Origin: Aureobasidium sp. EXF-3400
Lineage: Eukaryota > Ascomycota > Dothideomycetes > Dothideales > Saccotheciaceae
Direction: 5' to 3'
Assembly: GCA_024195585.1 (NCBI GenBank)
Contig: SWBL01000222.1
Span: forward strand, 22,770 to 86,769
DNA length: 64,000 bases
Shown here: piece by piece, positions 34,592-45,711 of the stretch
Numbering within the stretch: the stretch's first letter is position 1
Layout of the letters: every line of letters starts with the position of its first letter
Notes under the pieces: model-generated
The model's database searches: none
What the model saw: only the letters and a program-made list of their open reading frames with translations
What the model was told of the DNA's origin: nothing
Position numbers and translations under genes: made by a program

Positions 34592-36823
34592 ATGGCGCAA
34601 TCAAAGGCCACCAAGAAGTTCGAGAAGAACCATCTCAAGGATACAATCAAGCGCCGCAAGGACTTTGCCAAGATCAAGCAGCGTCACCAGATCAACGAGA
34701 AGAAAAAGGCAAAGAGAGCCCAGGACAATGAAGTTTCCACACCACCACCCGAGACGAGGGCCCCGGCCAAGGATGGAAAGCAGGACTTTGAGAGCATGAA
34801 CGTCGACGACTTCTTCCAGGGAGGCTTCGACGTGCCCGAGCTACCGGCAAAGATGGACAAATCGCTCAAGAGGAAACGCGCAAAGACCGACGACAAGGAC
34901 GCCAAAGCAAAGCCTGCCGCTGCCGCCGACGACGATGCATCAGACTCGGACTCGGAAATCGACGACCCGGAAGCCTTCCAGGCCCAGCTGGACGCCCTTG
35001 CCGCAAAAGATCCCGAGTTCCACAAGTACATGCAAGAGAACGAGCCGGATGCTCTCAACTTCGAGGACGCAGACCTGGGAGAGATCGATGAGCTGAGCGC
35101 TGATGAGGAGGACGAGAGACCGTCAAAGAAGCAAAAGGGAGAGGGTAACGAGGTCACGAAGCAAATGATTGCCAAGTGGCAGAAGGCTATGACAACACAA
35201 CACTCTCTGCGCGCCACCAAGGAGGTCGTTCTTGCTTTCCGCGCTGCTGCTCACGTATCAGACGAAGAGGACAAGCTCTTCAAATACTCCATCTCAGACC
35301 CGCAAGCTTACCACGAGCTGTTGGTTGTTGCACTCAAGCACCTTCCCGAGGTGCTCGCACACCATCTGCCTGTCAAAGAGAAGGCTGGAGGCAAAGTCAC
35401 CTTCTCAACCGATTCCAAGAAGTTCCGCAACCTCAGCCCCCTGCTCAAGTCGCATCTCACTTCAGTCCTGCACTTGCTCGCCCATCTTTCCGACCCCAAC
35501 ACCATCCGCATGACCCTCACCAACGTTCTCCCTCTCCTCCCCTACGTTCTCTCATTCAAGAAGATCATCCGTGATCTGACAAAGGCTGTCACTGGAGTCT
35601 GGTCCGAGTCTTCGAGCACCGAAGCCACCCGTATCGCAGCTTTCCTCGTTCTCAGAAGACTGTTGGTTATCGGTGATGCTGGTATCAGAGAAGCTGTTCT
35701 CAAGACCTCTTACCAGGGTCTGATCAAGGGCAGCCGCAACACCACCGTTCACACCATTCAAGGCATCAACTTGATGAAGAACTCGGCCGCTGAGCTTTGG
35801 GGCATCGATCCCACCATTGGCTACACAACTGGCTTCACCTTCATCCGTCAACTTGCTATCCATCTCCGCAGCAGCATTACCAACAAGTCAAAGGATTCAT
35901 ACAAGTCTGTCTACAACTGGCAATTTGTCCACTCTCTCGACTTCTGGTCGCGTGTCGTAGCATCGCACTGTCAGTCGCTTGCTGAGGCTGAGAAGGGAGC
36001 TGCTTCTCCTCTCCGTCCCCTGATCTACCCTATTGTGCAAGTCACTCTTGGTGCCATGCGCCTCATTCCCACAAGCACATACTTCCCTCTCCGCTTCCAC
36101 CTCATCCGCAGTCTCCTCCGTATCTCTCTCTCCACCGCAACCTACATTCCCCTCGGATCCGCCCTTTATGAAGTCTTGAACGCCGCCGAGATGCGCAAGC
36201 CCCCGAAGGCTTCAACTCTCAAGCCTCTCGACTTCGCCACTGTCGTAAGAGCACCCAAGACCTACCTGCGCACACGCGTGTACCAAGACGGTGTTGGTGA
36301 GCAAGTCATCGAGCTCCTCTCAGAGTTCTTCGTCCTCTGGGCGAAATCAGTCGCATTCCCCGAGCTCGCACTACCTCTTGTAGTCCTATTGAAGCGCTGG
36401 TTGAAGGAGACGGGCAAGAACTCAAAGACACCAAACAACAACGCAAAACTCACATCGCAAATGATCCTGCTGGTCCAGAAGGTCGATGCCAACATTCGCT
36501 TCGTCGAGGAGAAGAGAATCAAGGTTGACTTTGCACCCAACAATCGTGGCGAGGTCGAGAACTTCCTCAAGGAGACCGAGTGGCAGAAGACACCGCTGGG
36601 TGCATTCGTCGTTGGTCAAAGGAAGATCAGAGACGAGAAGCAGAAGTTGATGGAGGAAGCGAGAAAGGAGGATGAGAAGAAGAGGGAAGAGGAGAAGGCA
36701 GAGAGAATGGCCAACGCCGGAGCAGAATTCGACGATGAGGAGCAGGCCAGTGGAGATGAAGATGAGTCCGAGGATGAAGAGATGGAAATGGATGGTATCA
36801 GTGATGAGGAGGATGACGAGTAG
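34592..36823 (+). CDS. noc2: Nucleolar complex protein 2 (Noc2), 60S ribosome assembly
   Basis: Intronless, 743 residues. Noc2 forms complexes with Noc1 and Noc3 that carry pre-60S particles through the nucleolus and nucleoplasm. The N-terminus is basic (KATKKFEKNHLKDTIKRRKD), as in orthologues, then acidic (DDDASDSDSEIDDPEAF, DEEDERPSKKQKGEG). The Noc2 domain occupies about residues 330-640, with TIQGINLMKNSAAELWGID, YNWQFVHSLDFWSRVVASH, LIYPIVQVTLGAMRLIPTS and YFPLRFHLIRSLLRIS, in the expected order. The C-terminus is a charged coiled coil ending in an acidic tail (DEDESEDEEMEMD). The stop codon is 165 bp from the stop of the convergent gene at 36989. Confidence 0.95.
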   Translation: MAQSKATKKFEKNHLKDTIKRRKDFAKIKQRHQINEKKKAKRAQDNEVSTPPPETRAPAKDGKQDFESMNVDDFFQGGFDVPELPAKMDKSLKRKRAKTDDKDAKAKPAAAADDDASDSDSEIDDPEAFQAQLDALAAKDPEFHKYMQENEPDALNFEDADLGEIDELSADEEDERPSKKQKGEGNEVTKQMIAKWQKAMTTQHSLRATKEVVLAFRAAAHVSDEEDKLFKYSISDPQAYHELLVVALKHLPEVLAHHLPVKEKAGGKVTFSTDSKKFRNLSPLLKSHLTSVLHLLAHLSDPNTIRMTLTNVLPLLPYVLSFKKIIRDLTKAVTGVWSESSSTEATRIAAFLVLRRLLVIGDAGIREAVLKTSYQGLIKGSRNTTVHTIQGINLMKNSAAELWGIDPTIGYTTGFTFIRQLAIHLRSSITNKSKDSYKSVYNWQFVHSLDFWSRVVASHCQSLAEAEKGAASPLRPLIYPIVQVTLGAMRLIPTSTYFPLRFHLIRSLLRISLSTATYIPLGSALYEVLNAAEMRKPPKASTLKPLDFATVVRAPKTYLRTRVYQDGVGEQVIELLSEFFVLWAKSVAFPELALPLVVLLKRWLKETGKNSKTPNNNAKLTSQMILLVQKVDANIRFVEEKRIKVDFAPNNRGEVENFLKETEWQKTPLGAFVVGQRKIRDEKQKLMEEARKEDEKKREEEKAERMANAGAEFDDEEQASGDEDESEDEEMEMDGISDEEDDE

Positions 36824-36988
36824 AGGATGGTGTGAAAAGTTGATTTGCATCTTGTCCGGCGTCTTGTGGTTTAGATATCAAAATATCCATGTTGAACTTT
36901 TTTAGTTACCCAGTTTCAATCTTATCGTCTGATTGCTCTAACACATGAATAAGGAGGAGCGGGTGATGATGAATTTGAGAGCATTAAT

Positions 36989-37882
36989 TCATGTTCCGAT
37001 TCTGGTTTCTGTTACGATGCCGATTGGAAGACCGTCCATCGAGTCACCCAATTCTACCATGGTTTTGTCATAGACTCTACTTGTTTGCATGTGCCAATCT
37101 TCGTCGTCTTCGATGTCGTCGACGTTGATGTCTTCAGGTCCATCGTCTTCATCTAGGACCAGATCACCATCCATGTCGATGTCTTCCGTCGAAGGCTCAG
37201 GTGTGTTTTCATCGTCTTCATCAAACTCTCCTCTGTTCAAGACCTCAACGACACCTACTCTCGTCCTTTCCACCAAGCTCTTTATGCGAACCTTTTCTGT
37301 GCCGCTGACACCTCGACCCGTGTTGAAACCAGGCAGTATCTCATCGGTCGCAACATCTCTGCCTACGATCAACGAAGCAAAAGCATGGTCTAGCTTGCCC
37401 AACAATCTGAAGAGCTGACGAGGAGCGAGCGGGAACGCTGGAATCATTGTATTGACGAGAAGCGCCAAGTTGATTAGGTATGGCACCTGCAGAGCTGGAG
37501 TTCCACTGATCCAGATGACAGCAATCAGCTCGTCGACATCTTTTGCAGCTTCGCCAAAGCCCGAGTAACCTTGTACGTCGTTCCACTCTTCTGATTGTTG
37601 CAATCTCTTTTCAGTAGCAGGATCGTTGAGTTGTTCAATCATCCTGCCCTCCTCGTCCATCTCTCGCACACCTCCATGACCGAGCGACGGATCTCGTTTT
37701 GCAAAGCGTCGTTGGATGTGAAGTAATTGCTGGTCGACATGGCGGATCAATCTCGACTCCTTGGTACCACCAGGCTTCAGAGGAGTTCGTCGCGGTTGTG
37801 GGAGTGAGTTTGGCGTATTCGACGAAGCGACCGAGGAAGGTGCTGGTGACAAGGGCACGAAACCTCCTGCCAGATCCGACAT
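36989..37882 (-). CDS. Conserved-type fungal protein of unknown function
   Basis: Intronless, 297 residues. I do not assign a function. The N-terminus is MSDLAGGFVPLSPAPSS, followed by a Ser/Pro-rich region and a basic KESRLIRHVDQQLLHIQRR helix. A structured middle part is GFGEAAKDVDELIAVIWISG, then PYLINLALLVNTMIPAF, PRQLFRLLGKLDHAFASLI and KVRIKSLVERTRVGVVEVL. The last 80 residues are strongly acidic (DIDMDGDLVLDEDDGPED). The helix-rich core and acidic tail suggest a nuclear or cytosolic scaffold or chaperone-like protein, as inference only. It converges with noc2 and is divergent from the sedolisin gene about 500 bp away. Confidence 0.7.
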   Translation of the reverse strand: MSDLAGGFVPLSPAPSSVASSNTPNSLPQPRRTPLKPGGTKESRLIRHVDQQLLHIQRRFAKRDPSLGHGGVREMDEEGRMIEQLNDPATEKRLQQSEEWNDVQGYSGFGEAAKDVDELIAVIWISGTPALQVPYLINLALLVNTMIPAFPLAPRQLFRLLGKLDHAFASLIVGRDVATDEILPGFNTGRGVSGTEKVRIKSLVERTRVGVVEVLNRGEFDEDDENTPEPSTEDIDMDGDLVLDEDDGPEDINVDDIEDDEDWHMQTSRVYDKTMVELGDSMDGLPIGIVTETRIGT

Positions 37883-38384
37883 GGTTGCGGTTACTCGAGT
37901 AGCAGCAGCGGCAGCACGCGATCTTCAACTATTATGGCAAGTACGGACGTAATAAAACGTAAAAGGAAGGTGATGTCAAAAGTCGCCAGTGGCCCGGGAG
38001 CGCTCGAAGCCGAGGCACTTTTTTGGTCGTCGCTTCCCAAGCTCGCCGCCAATCAAGACCAAACGAACAAGCTCGCGTGCATCCACTCTTGACGGGCAAC
38101 AAGCACAACAAGCATTTCATCTCGTACTCTAAACCACTCTTATCTCCGCCGTCACCATCACCTTCCCAAGACATTCTAGCTTCCAATTGATATTCATCTA
38201 TTTCTCCTCAAAAGGTCCCCACCGTTCTGTGTCCCTTGCAGCAGCTCGCCTTCTCAACACGACGATCAACCTTGCACTCCGGCTACCCATCATGGTGCCC
38301 TGTATTCATATAAGTAGAGCATTGCACCCATAGCAGGATGTTTTGTCTCAGATTATCTCCGCTACCCAGCTTTCATCCTCCAAC
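37883..38384. other. Divergent promoter between the unknown gene and the sedolisin gene
   Basis: About 500 bp between two start codons on opposite strands. A TATA-like catataagtagagc lies about 75 bp before the sedolisin start, near 38308-38320. No other gene is evident. Confidence 0.45.
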
Positions 38385-40337
38385 ATGAGTGCCGCAAAGC
38401 TGTTCCTGGTCGCTGGCTTGCTTGCCACTGGCTCATATGCCTCGCCCATCCAACCTAGAACTCCTTATGCTGTCAAGGATTCCCACTTTGTTCCCTCCAA
38501 GTGGAGACAGGTTGCTCCTGCCCCTTCAGCTCACAACATTGATCTTCGCATTGCTATCAAGCAGAACTCGTTCGATGACTTGGAGAGACACCTGTACGAG
38601 GGTAAGTGATGTGATACCGGTTACCCGCTGTTCTCATGTCTGACCAAATATCCCAGTTTCTGACCCTGACCACTCGCGCTACGGTCAACACCTGAGTGAG
38701 CTTGATGTCAAGAAGCTCATTCAGCCTGCAGACCACTCATTGGCTCTTGTCCACGAGTGGCTGGCCGACAACGGTATCGAGACTGGTGATCTCTCTTACA
38801 CTGCCGCAAAGGACTGGATCAAGGTCTCGCTGCCTGTCGACCGTATTGAGAGCCTCCTGGATACCAAGTACAGCGTGTACCGTCACGAAGATGGTTCCGA
38901 GACAGTCCGTACATCCGAGTGGTCCCTGCCCGTACACTTGCACGAGCACATTGACACGATTCAACCCACCAACTCCTTCTTCCGCAGTGCCCCTAAGGCT
39001 GTCACACTCGAGGTCAACAAGGTCGGTGGTGCTCTACCCGATGTTGATTTGGCCCACCAGGACCCTAATGTCACCTCGATCTGTACTCCAAGAGGTGTCA
39101 CACCTCAGTGCATGAGAACTCTGTACGAGACCATCGACTACATCCCCCAGTCTGCTAGCAAGAACAAGATGGCTCTCGCCAACTACCTTGGTGAAACCAA
39201 CAACCGTTCCGACACTTCTCTGTTCCTCCAGAAGTACCGCCCTGAGGCTGCAGAAGCAGCCTACAGCTTCAAATTCGATGTCATCAACAACGGTAGCACA
39301 TCGCAGGAAGTCGTCAAGACTAGGATCGACATAGAAGGTGATCTCGATGTTGAGACCATGCTGGGAGTGGGCTGGCCTACTCCTCTGACTGCCTACGCTG
39401 TCGGTGGCTCTCCTCCCTTCATCCCTTCCAACGGTACCACTACCAACACCAACGAGCCCTACCTCGACTGGCTCCAGCACGTTCTTGCCCAATCAGACGA
39501 CACTCTGCCTCAAGTCGTATCTACCTCGTACGACGATGAAGAGCAGACTGTTCCTCCATCCTACGCCAAGCGTGTCTGTGAAGACCTCGCTCAACTTGGT
39601 GCTCGTGGTGTCTCTGTCTTCTATGCCTCAGGTGACAGCGGTGTCGGTACCTCTGGCATCTGCACCACCAACAACGGCAGCGGTGCTAAGCGTTTCACCC
39701 CCGAATTCCCCTCGACATGCCCATACGTCACTTCCGTCGGTGCAACCATGGACTTCAATCCTGAAGTTGTCGCCTACCACTCCTCTGGTTTCGCTTCTGG
39801 TGGTGGTTTCTCCGACCTTTTCCCTCGTCCCGCATACCAGGACAAGGCCGTCAAGGCTTACCTCAAGACCCTCGGTAACAGAGATGCAGCATACTTCAAT
39901 GCTAGTGGAAGAGCATACCCCGACATTTCTGGCCAAGGAAGCTACTTCTCCACCGTCTGGAACGGCACCTTGACTCTGGTTTCCGGTACCTCTGCCTCGA
40001 CCCCTCTGATCGCCGCCATTGTTGCTCTCGTCAACGACGCACTCATCGCCGGTGGAAAGCCCACTCTTGGTTTCCTGAACCCTTGGCTGTACAAGAAGGG
40101 TTACCGCGCATTCACCGACATCACCAGTGGTTCCGCTGTGGGATGCTCTGAGATTGGTGATGGAAAGGGCTTCCCTGCTGTTGAGGGCTGGGATCCCGTT
40201 ACTGGATTCGGTAAGTTCTTGATCAGACTCTTTTCTCATGAGACCATGCTAATTACTTCGCTACAGGTACCCCTAAGTTCAGAGATATCATCCACCTTCT
40301 CGGAGTTCATGGAAAATGGAATTCCACACAATCTTAG
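38385..40337 (+). CDS. Secreted sedolisin-family serine-carboxyl (tripeptidyl) peptidase
   Basis: Three exons (38385-38601, 38657-40210, 40267-40337) give 613 residues. A signal peptide is visible (AAKLFLVAGLLATGSYASP). The pro-kumamolisin domain follows (VSDPDHSRYGQHLSELDVKK in spliced form). The mature S53 domain has the catalytic Glu/Asp pair in DIEGDLDVE, the oxyanion Asp in YASGDSGVG and the nucleophilic Ser in SGTSASTPLIAAI. The calcium-site region near the C-terminus is FTDITSG, then VEGWDPVTGFG with exon 3 adding TPKFRDII. These enzymes cleave proteins or tripeptides at acid pH outside the cell. Many NxS/T sites fit secretion. The last exon is only 71 nt; reading past the 40211 donor instead would give a nonsense tail. 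Confidence 0.93.
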
Positions 40338-41646
40338 GCTCCAAGGTTTGATGGTTGAAATGATTCTCGACGACCCCTAGATTGTTGTTCATGCAGATAC
40401 AAAAGTATTGAAAAGCATTTTTATTTCTTGAATTTGCCAACCAGTTGTCTCTTCTGTGCCCTCAATCAACCACCCTTTCGTTGAAACATCTAATGCTAGC
40501 GAGCGATTATTGATAGCAGTATGAAAAAAAGAGACTTGCAATGCGCATAGGGACGTAACCAACTGAAACTATACAGTCCCTCCATAGGACTGTTTGATAG
40601 CTCACATAATGCAAGATTGAACCTTGGTCTGAAGACTTTCTTTGCTATCGATAGATTTAGGAAGGCGATAAGAAAAATACTTAGGATCATTGCCGAACAA
40701 TCCAGCAAAACCACTCTCCTCATCTGGTCTTTGCGAGAATTTGCGAGCCCCTGATCTCTCTCCTCATCTTCCTAAGAGAATAGAAGAAGAACAAGTATGA
40801 GCAGGAAGACACTTTTGGTCCTTTGTGAAAAAGCAAGAGCAAGACTTTCATCTGCTCTTAATCATACAAAGCCCTTGGTTTACAAAGATCTCGGCCTTTC
40901 AGGGGTATAATCAGATTTAAGCAAAAGAGACAGAAAAAGACATTTAAACACCTCACTCTTTCCGCAATGACAGGAATGGACCGAGATATACAACTAGACA
41001 GGAAAGAGTGACATTGATAGAGCTAGACTAGGCAATAATTCCCATATTGTGCTAGCAGTGTATGGCGAGATGGTACACTATAAGAGCGCACACTGCCTAC
41101 AAACAGAGGATAAATCATGAAGAAATGGATATGGCATTAACGCTGATTTGTGACTTTTCGTGGTAGAGATATATTTGCGCCTTGTTTCAATTCGTGTGAC
41201 GTTCTATTCCTCTGTGGGAGAGTTTGAGAAGGGAGCAGTGTAGGGAGGGAGCAGTGTAGGGGCACGGACGGGAGAAGACAGGACAGTATTGTAGAATCTT
41301 CTTCGCCTCTCCCCAATGTGAAAACAAGGGTGTACCGAGTACGCTGAGTACTTATGAAGACTACCAAAGGAAAAAGGGAGGAAGAGGGAGTATGATAATC
41401 ATGAAAATAGTTGCATTAATCAGTCAAAAAGGATGCTAATCATCCAAGAGAATATCCATCGTTATCCTTCAGCAGAGAAAACAAAAAATAAAGCGCAATG
41501 TCTGACAAGAAAAACAATTTAATCCAAGTGTGTGGTGAGTGTGTGCAATCGTGAAACCCATAGAGGCCGTTTCGTTTCCATCCTCCTTCCTTCCTTCCTT
41601 CTTTCTTTCCTTTCCATTCCTTTTCTCATATCTTCCAGCCAAAACA
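40338..41646. other. Convergent intergenic region, 1.3 kb
   Basis: Space between the sedolisin stop and the stop of the minus-strand coiled-coil gene. AT-rich, short frames only. The part next to 41646 is a T/C-rich run on the plus strand (repeated ccttcctt near 41582-41600), probably 3'UTR. I see no RNA gene or repeat family member here. Confidence 0.45.
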
Positions 41647-44600
41647 CTACTCTTCAAGCAACAGAGAATCCTCATCAACACCGATTCCAGAGTCATAAGC
41701 ACGACGGTTACGACGAGCCTGCTTAGTGATCTTCTGAAGACGAGGGTTGGCAGCCGACGACGAAGAAGCAATAGTAACCATTTCGCCAACAGTGTCCATA
41801 GCCTCGACTTCCTCGAGCACACGACGGCCCACCTCTCTCAACTCGCCGCCTTTAGCGCCAGCGCTGAGGACTGCTGATTCCATATCCTCTTGCATAGCTT
41901 GCACGGTAGCTGTGGAATCTCTAACGTAGAGTCTGAATTTCTCCTTGAGTGCTGCATTGAGTTTGGTAAGACGAGCAATGGTGATGGTGTTCTCCGAGCC
42001 GGTTTCGCGAAGCTCTTCGATCTCAGTGTTGCGTTCGTTCATCACGCGTTCCCAGCTGCGATCCACTTCTTGGGCTTTGCGGCCGAGGTTTTCGATCTCG
42101 GCTTGCTTGTGGAGGATGTTGGTCTTGAGGTCGGCGATTTGGTCGTCCTTCTCGCCTTGCAGTTCGAGCAGGGCTACGGCTTCGGCTTCGACGCGGCGTT
42201 CGAGGGATTCCCTTTCGATTTCGAGGGCCTTGATTTCGTTTTGGGCGGTGTAGATGTCGTGGTTGAGGTCGGCGATCTTTTCGTCGCGCTCGGTGATGGC
42301 GATGACGTGGGTTTGGGCGGTTGTCTGGGCCTCTGCGTTCAGGAGCTTGATGGTAGCTTCGTGCTGAGCGACAAGACCTGTGAGGTCGGCGACATCGGCA
42401 ACGAGCTCAGCAATGCGAGCCTCAGATGTCTGCTGCAGTTGGTCAAGCGCCACCAATGCGTTATTCAGCTCATTCTTAGTTGCCTTCAGCTCTGCAGTCA
42501 GCTGGTCAAGCTTCTTTGCCCAATCTCTAATTGTGACAGCGCGCTCCTCAAGCTGCTCGGACATGCTCTTTGTAACAGCGTCGAGTTGATCTGCGTATGT
42601 CTTAGCCTCAATCTTGGCGAAGACGGCTACGTCGTTAAGGTCTCTGGCCTTCTGGTCCCAGGCAGCAAGATCGGCAGCATGCTTGGTCTCGCGCTCCTCT
42701 GCAATGGTTTGAAGCTCTACAACGGTCTCCTTGGAACGTTGCTGGACCTCGAACAACTTCTGGCGCAACTCGTTGGCTTGCTTGCCAGATGCCAACAGCT
42801 TCTGTTCCAACTCGGTGACAAGGTTGTTGCGGTCATCCAGTTCGGCCTCGGCTGCTTCACGCTGGCGACGTTCGGCCTCCTCAAGTGCACGAAGGTTGTC
42901 CAGGTCGGCTCTGAGCTGGTCCAATTCAGTCTCAGCCTGCTCGATCTTGACCTCAAGCTCGGCGATGAGAGTTGTGTTCTCGTCGTTGACTGCCTCAGAG
43001 ACTTCTCTGGCTTGCTGCTCAGCGAGGTGTAGTCCTTGAAGAGTGAGAAGCTGTTGCTTGAGAGTATCAATGTTAGCTTCGTCAGTCTCAGCGCGGCGCT
43101 CCAGTGTGGTGATGACGTTTTGCTTGTCGTCGGCATCGGTCTCGGCAATGTGGCGCTTAGTACCCTCAACACGAAGCTGCTCTTCGAGTTCGGACACGGC
43201 AGCCTGGCTAGCCTTGGTAAGGTCGGAGATCTTAACGTTGGCCTCCTGCTCCATGCGAGTGATGAGAGCTTGAAGGTTGACCTCGTTAGCTCTGTAGCCC
43301 TCGAGGGCCTCACCGAGCTTTAAGATGGTCAAATCCTGGTCTCTATTCTCACGGTCAAGCTCAGCAAGCTGGGCCTTCTTCTCGGTGATCAGAGTTTGTG
43401 CCATATCGTGGTTCTTCTCGATCTTGCCCAACTCCTTGTTGAGCGAGTCAATCAACTGCTCATCTCTCTGACTCTGTGCATCGAGCTCATTGTAACCGAT
43501 CTCGAGGGTACGCTTGCGGATCTCAGCCTGACTCAGTCTCTCGAGCAGACCATCAATCTCGTTAGCAAGCTCCTGGCGCAGTGTTTCGTTCTCGGTAATG
43601 AAGACGTCCTGCTCAGTGACCTTGGTGGCAAGAGTCTCGAGGTGCTGGATGACGAGCTCAACGAGGTCGGCGTCTGAGATGTTGCTAGGGATGACACCGG
43701 GGACTGCAGACTCGAGACGCTCGCGGACAGAGGCGAAGGTCTCGCGGATGGAGGCAATGATGGCCTCAGAGTTCTCGCCAGGGAAGCCGAGAGACTGCAA
43801 TTCAATAGTCAAGATCTGAAGAGTGGACTTGGCGTTGGATGCTTCTTCAGTCCAGTACTGGATGGCCTCCTTGAAGGCGCGGCGTTCTTCTTCCTGAGTA
43901 GAGTCCGGGAGAGCAACCTGAGTTTGGGCATCCGAGATGTCGACAGCATCGGTGACTCTCTGGACGGTACGGATTTCAGTGCCGGAGGAAGGAAGGTGGG
44001 GGTATGAGATGCCTTGGCTGCTATCGAAGACCATCATGTCCTCGTTGATAACGTCGACAGCATCAATTGAGTCCAAGTCAGGGATGGCAGCGGCTAGAGC
44101 CTTCTTCTCGGCGAGATCCTCGTTGAGTTGAGCGAGCTCAGCCTCGATGTCCTCCATCTTCTGGTCGTCAGCATCTTCGCCCAATTGCTTCTCAACGTCG
44201 AGCTGGTGAAGACGAGTGCGGATGACGTCCTCAATCTCTCCAATCTCTTGACGCAACTGAACCAACTCTTGGTGGGCCTCGGAACCATCTCTTTGCTCCT
44301 TGATCTCCTCACTCAGACGGGTGCGGCGAAGACGATCCTTGACGCGCTCCGACAAGACCTGGCTCAGGGGGCGGAACAGCTTGTTAACGGCAGGCGAAGA
44401 GGAGAAGGCTGCAGGTAGAGAGAGGCGCGACTTGGCGGGCGGTGTCGAAAGGGCTTCGAACTTTGAAGGGGAGATGGTCTGGCGTCTTTCTGTGGTCACG
44501 GTCTTGCGAATGTGAGGAGTCAAGTGTGTCGAAGTGGCCTTCTGAACTTGAGATGTGGACTCGGTGAAGTGAACATGGCGGGATGCGGGAGCAGGAGTGT

Positions 44601-44841
44601 TGAGTGTGACAGACTCTTCTTCGTCGAGGATGGTGAGATCTTCGGGGTGGTCGTAAGACGCGTCTTGTCTCTTTCTGCGCTTGATCTGTGATGAGGACGA
44701 GACAGTGGTCTGAGAGCTCTGAGGGATTGGCGCGTCGGAAGAGCTGCTTGCTCTTCTCTTACGGCTTGGGCGTTTCTCTCCGGCAGTCTGCTGTGAAGAT
44801 GACTGCGACGAAGGCACCTTTTCTTGATTGCGAGTACGCAT
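41647..44841 (-). CDS. Large coiled-coil protein, probably nuclear
   Basis: Intronless, 1,064 residues from the ATG at 44841. The frame stays open 81 bp further upstream, but that sequence (FCQHYPVVFDHP) looks untranslated. The N-terminal 150 residues are basic and Ser/Thr-rich with NLS-like clusters (KRPSRKRRASSSS, KRRKRQD) and TP motifs (SPSKFEALSTPPAKSR). From about residue 200 to 1010 the protein is almost continuous heptad-rich coiled coil (for example LRQEIGEIEDVIRTRL, EQLRVEGTKRHIAETDADD, EEAERRQREAAEAELDD). The C-terminus is basic (KITKQARRNRRAYDSG) and ends EDSLLLEE. Such a plan fits a nuclear-envelope, spindle-pole or chromosome-structural protein. Without a search I cannot name it. 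NLS-like clusters plus candidate CDK (S/T-P) sites are what the sequence shows. Confidence 0.8.
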   Translation of the reverse strand: MRTRNQEKVPSSQSSSQQTAGEKRPSRKRRASSSSDAPIPQSSQTTVSSSSQIKRRKRQDASYDHPEDLTILDEEESVTLNTPAPASRHVHFTESTSQVQKATSTHLTPHIRKTVTTERRQTISPSKFEALSTPPAKSRLSLPAAFSSSPAVNKLFRPLSQVLSERVKDRLRRTRLSEEIKEQRDGSEAHQELVQLRQEIGEIEDVIRTRLHQLDVEKQLGEDADDQKMEDIEAELAQLNEDLAEKKALAAAIPDLDSIDAVDVINEDMMVFDSSQGISYPHLPSSGTEIRTVQRVTDAVDISDAQTQVALPDSTQEEERRAFKEAIQYWTEEASNAKSTLQILTIELQSLGFPGENSEAIIASIRETFASVRERLESAVPGVIPSNISDADLVELVIQHLETLATKVTEQDVFITENETLRQELANEIDGLLERLSQAEIRKRTLEIGYNELDAQSQRDEQLIDSLNKELGKIEKNHDMAQTLITEKKAQLAELDRENRDQDLTILKLGEALEGYRANEVNLQALITRMEQEANVKISDLTKASQAAVSELEEQLRVEGTKRHIAETDADDKQNVITTLERRAETDEANIDTLKQQLLTLQGLHLAEQQAREVSEAVNDENTTLIAELEVKIEQAETELDQLRADLDNLRALEEAERRQREAAEAELDDRNNLVTELEQKLLASGKQANELRQKLFEVQQRSKETVVELQTIAEERETKHAADLAAWDQKARDLNDVAVFAKIEAKTYADQLDAVTKSMSEQLEERAVTIRDWAKKLDQLTAELKATKNELNNALVALDQLQQTSEARIAELVADVADLTGLVAQHEATIKLLNAEAQTTAQTHVIAITERDEKIADLNHDIYTAQNEIKALEIERESLERRVEAEAVALLELQGEKDDQIADLKTNILHKQAEIENLGRKAQEVDRSWERVMNERNTEIEELRETGSENTITIARLTKLNAALKEKFRLYVRDSTATVQAMQEDMESAVLSAGAKGGELREVGRRVLEEVEAMDTVGEMVTIASSSSAANPRLQKITKQARRNRRAYDSGIGVDEDSLLLEE

Positions 44842-45392
44842 TATGTGGGTTGTGTATGCAAATAACAGGGCTGGATGGTCAAAAACAACAGGATAATGCT
44901 GACAGAAGAGAAAATTGAGCAAAATTGATCGTGGTAGGCAAATGGATGCGAGGTAAGAATTGGTGAACGAGGCTCGAAATGAATCGCGAGGCTTGCTTTT
45001 GACGCGATGTCGATGACGTGCACGGGCGGTCCAAGCTTGCTGCGTACCGTCACGACAGCAACTGAAAGTTAGAGCTCCAAAACGACCAGTCTAGCTATTA
45101 CGGAGTATATCACGAGCTGGCCCTATTCTTATAGATGGCCGATTGTAATTCTGCGAGTCCAACACACTGCTACAACACATGCAATACAGCAGCCACAAGG
45201 TCTTCGAGACCGCATCGCCGTCTCAAGCCTCGTCCAATCTAACAGCAGTTTGAGATCTGCATAAAACCCCCAGCCACCCTAGGCAGCACCTGCAGGTGGC
45301 TGAAAGTCACACACGATCATCTGTCGATTGAAAACTTGGAAACATGGCACCAAACATTCTTCTGAACACATGTGTCACTCATAGAACTGCAC
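44842..45392. other. Promoter region of the coiled-coil gene
   Basis: About 550 bp between the coiled-coil start codon and the first inverted-repeat element. Only short frames; nothing else recognised. Confidence 0.4.
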
Positions 45393-45610
45393 CCTCCCCA
45401 TGTGCAAAGGTTTGTAACGCGTATGGCTGTAGAGATGCACAATACTCTTGAGTAGCGGGATATATCCATGGAGAAGCGATATGCTCTAGGCTCTCCTTGG
45501 ATGAATATCTGATCTAGAAACTATTATGCCTTTTTATAGTGAAAACGTCACTGTAGACCGTCTCGAAACAAGCGCGTGAGTTACATAAGGTAGTTTAGCA
45601 CATGGGGAGG
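45393..45610 (+). mobile_element. MITE-like inverted-repeat element, copy A
   Basis: About 218 bp bounded by near-perfect terminal inverted repeats: the left end reads cctccccatgtgcaaag and the right end ttagcacatggggagg, whose reverse complement is cctccccatgtgctaa. The interior aligns with copies B and C (shared ggctctc, tggat/tggac, atctagaaa, gagatgcac/gaaatgcac). There is no open reading frame, so it must be non-autonomous. No clear target-site duplication was found. It ends about 100 bp beyond the 3' end of the DUF1769 gene. Confidence 0.7.
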
Positions 45611-45711
45611 ACGAGACAACAGAAAGTGGTGTCTTAGAAATGTGAGAAGAGTGTGCGTTGTATATTCGGGGGTATCGTGTATTCATCTAATCTAACTTAT
45701 CCTGATCGTCT

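Noticed and set aside
34684..35220. 178-codon minus-strand frame inside noc2.
   Set aside because: Mirror of the acidic/Lys-rich coding sequence; no independent evidence.
38385..38460. A possible different start for the sedolisin, 42 bp upstream in the same open frame.
   Set aside because: The upstream ATG-like position is outside the signal peptide. The ATG at 38385 is followed directly by a good signal sequence.
42717..43313. Several 70-380-codon plus- and minus-strand frames inside the coiled-coil gene.
   Set aside because: Shadows of the Glu/Leu/Ala-rich heptads; the plus-strand version is Leu/Val-rich and repetitive but antisense to a clear coiled coil.
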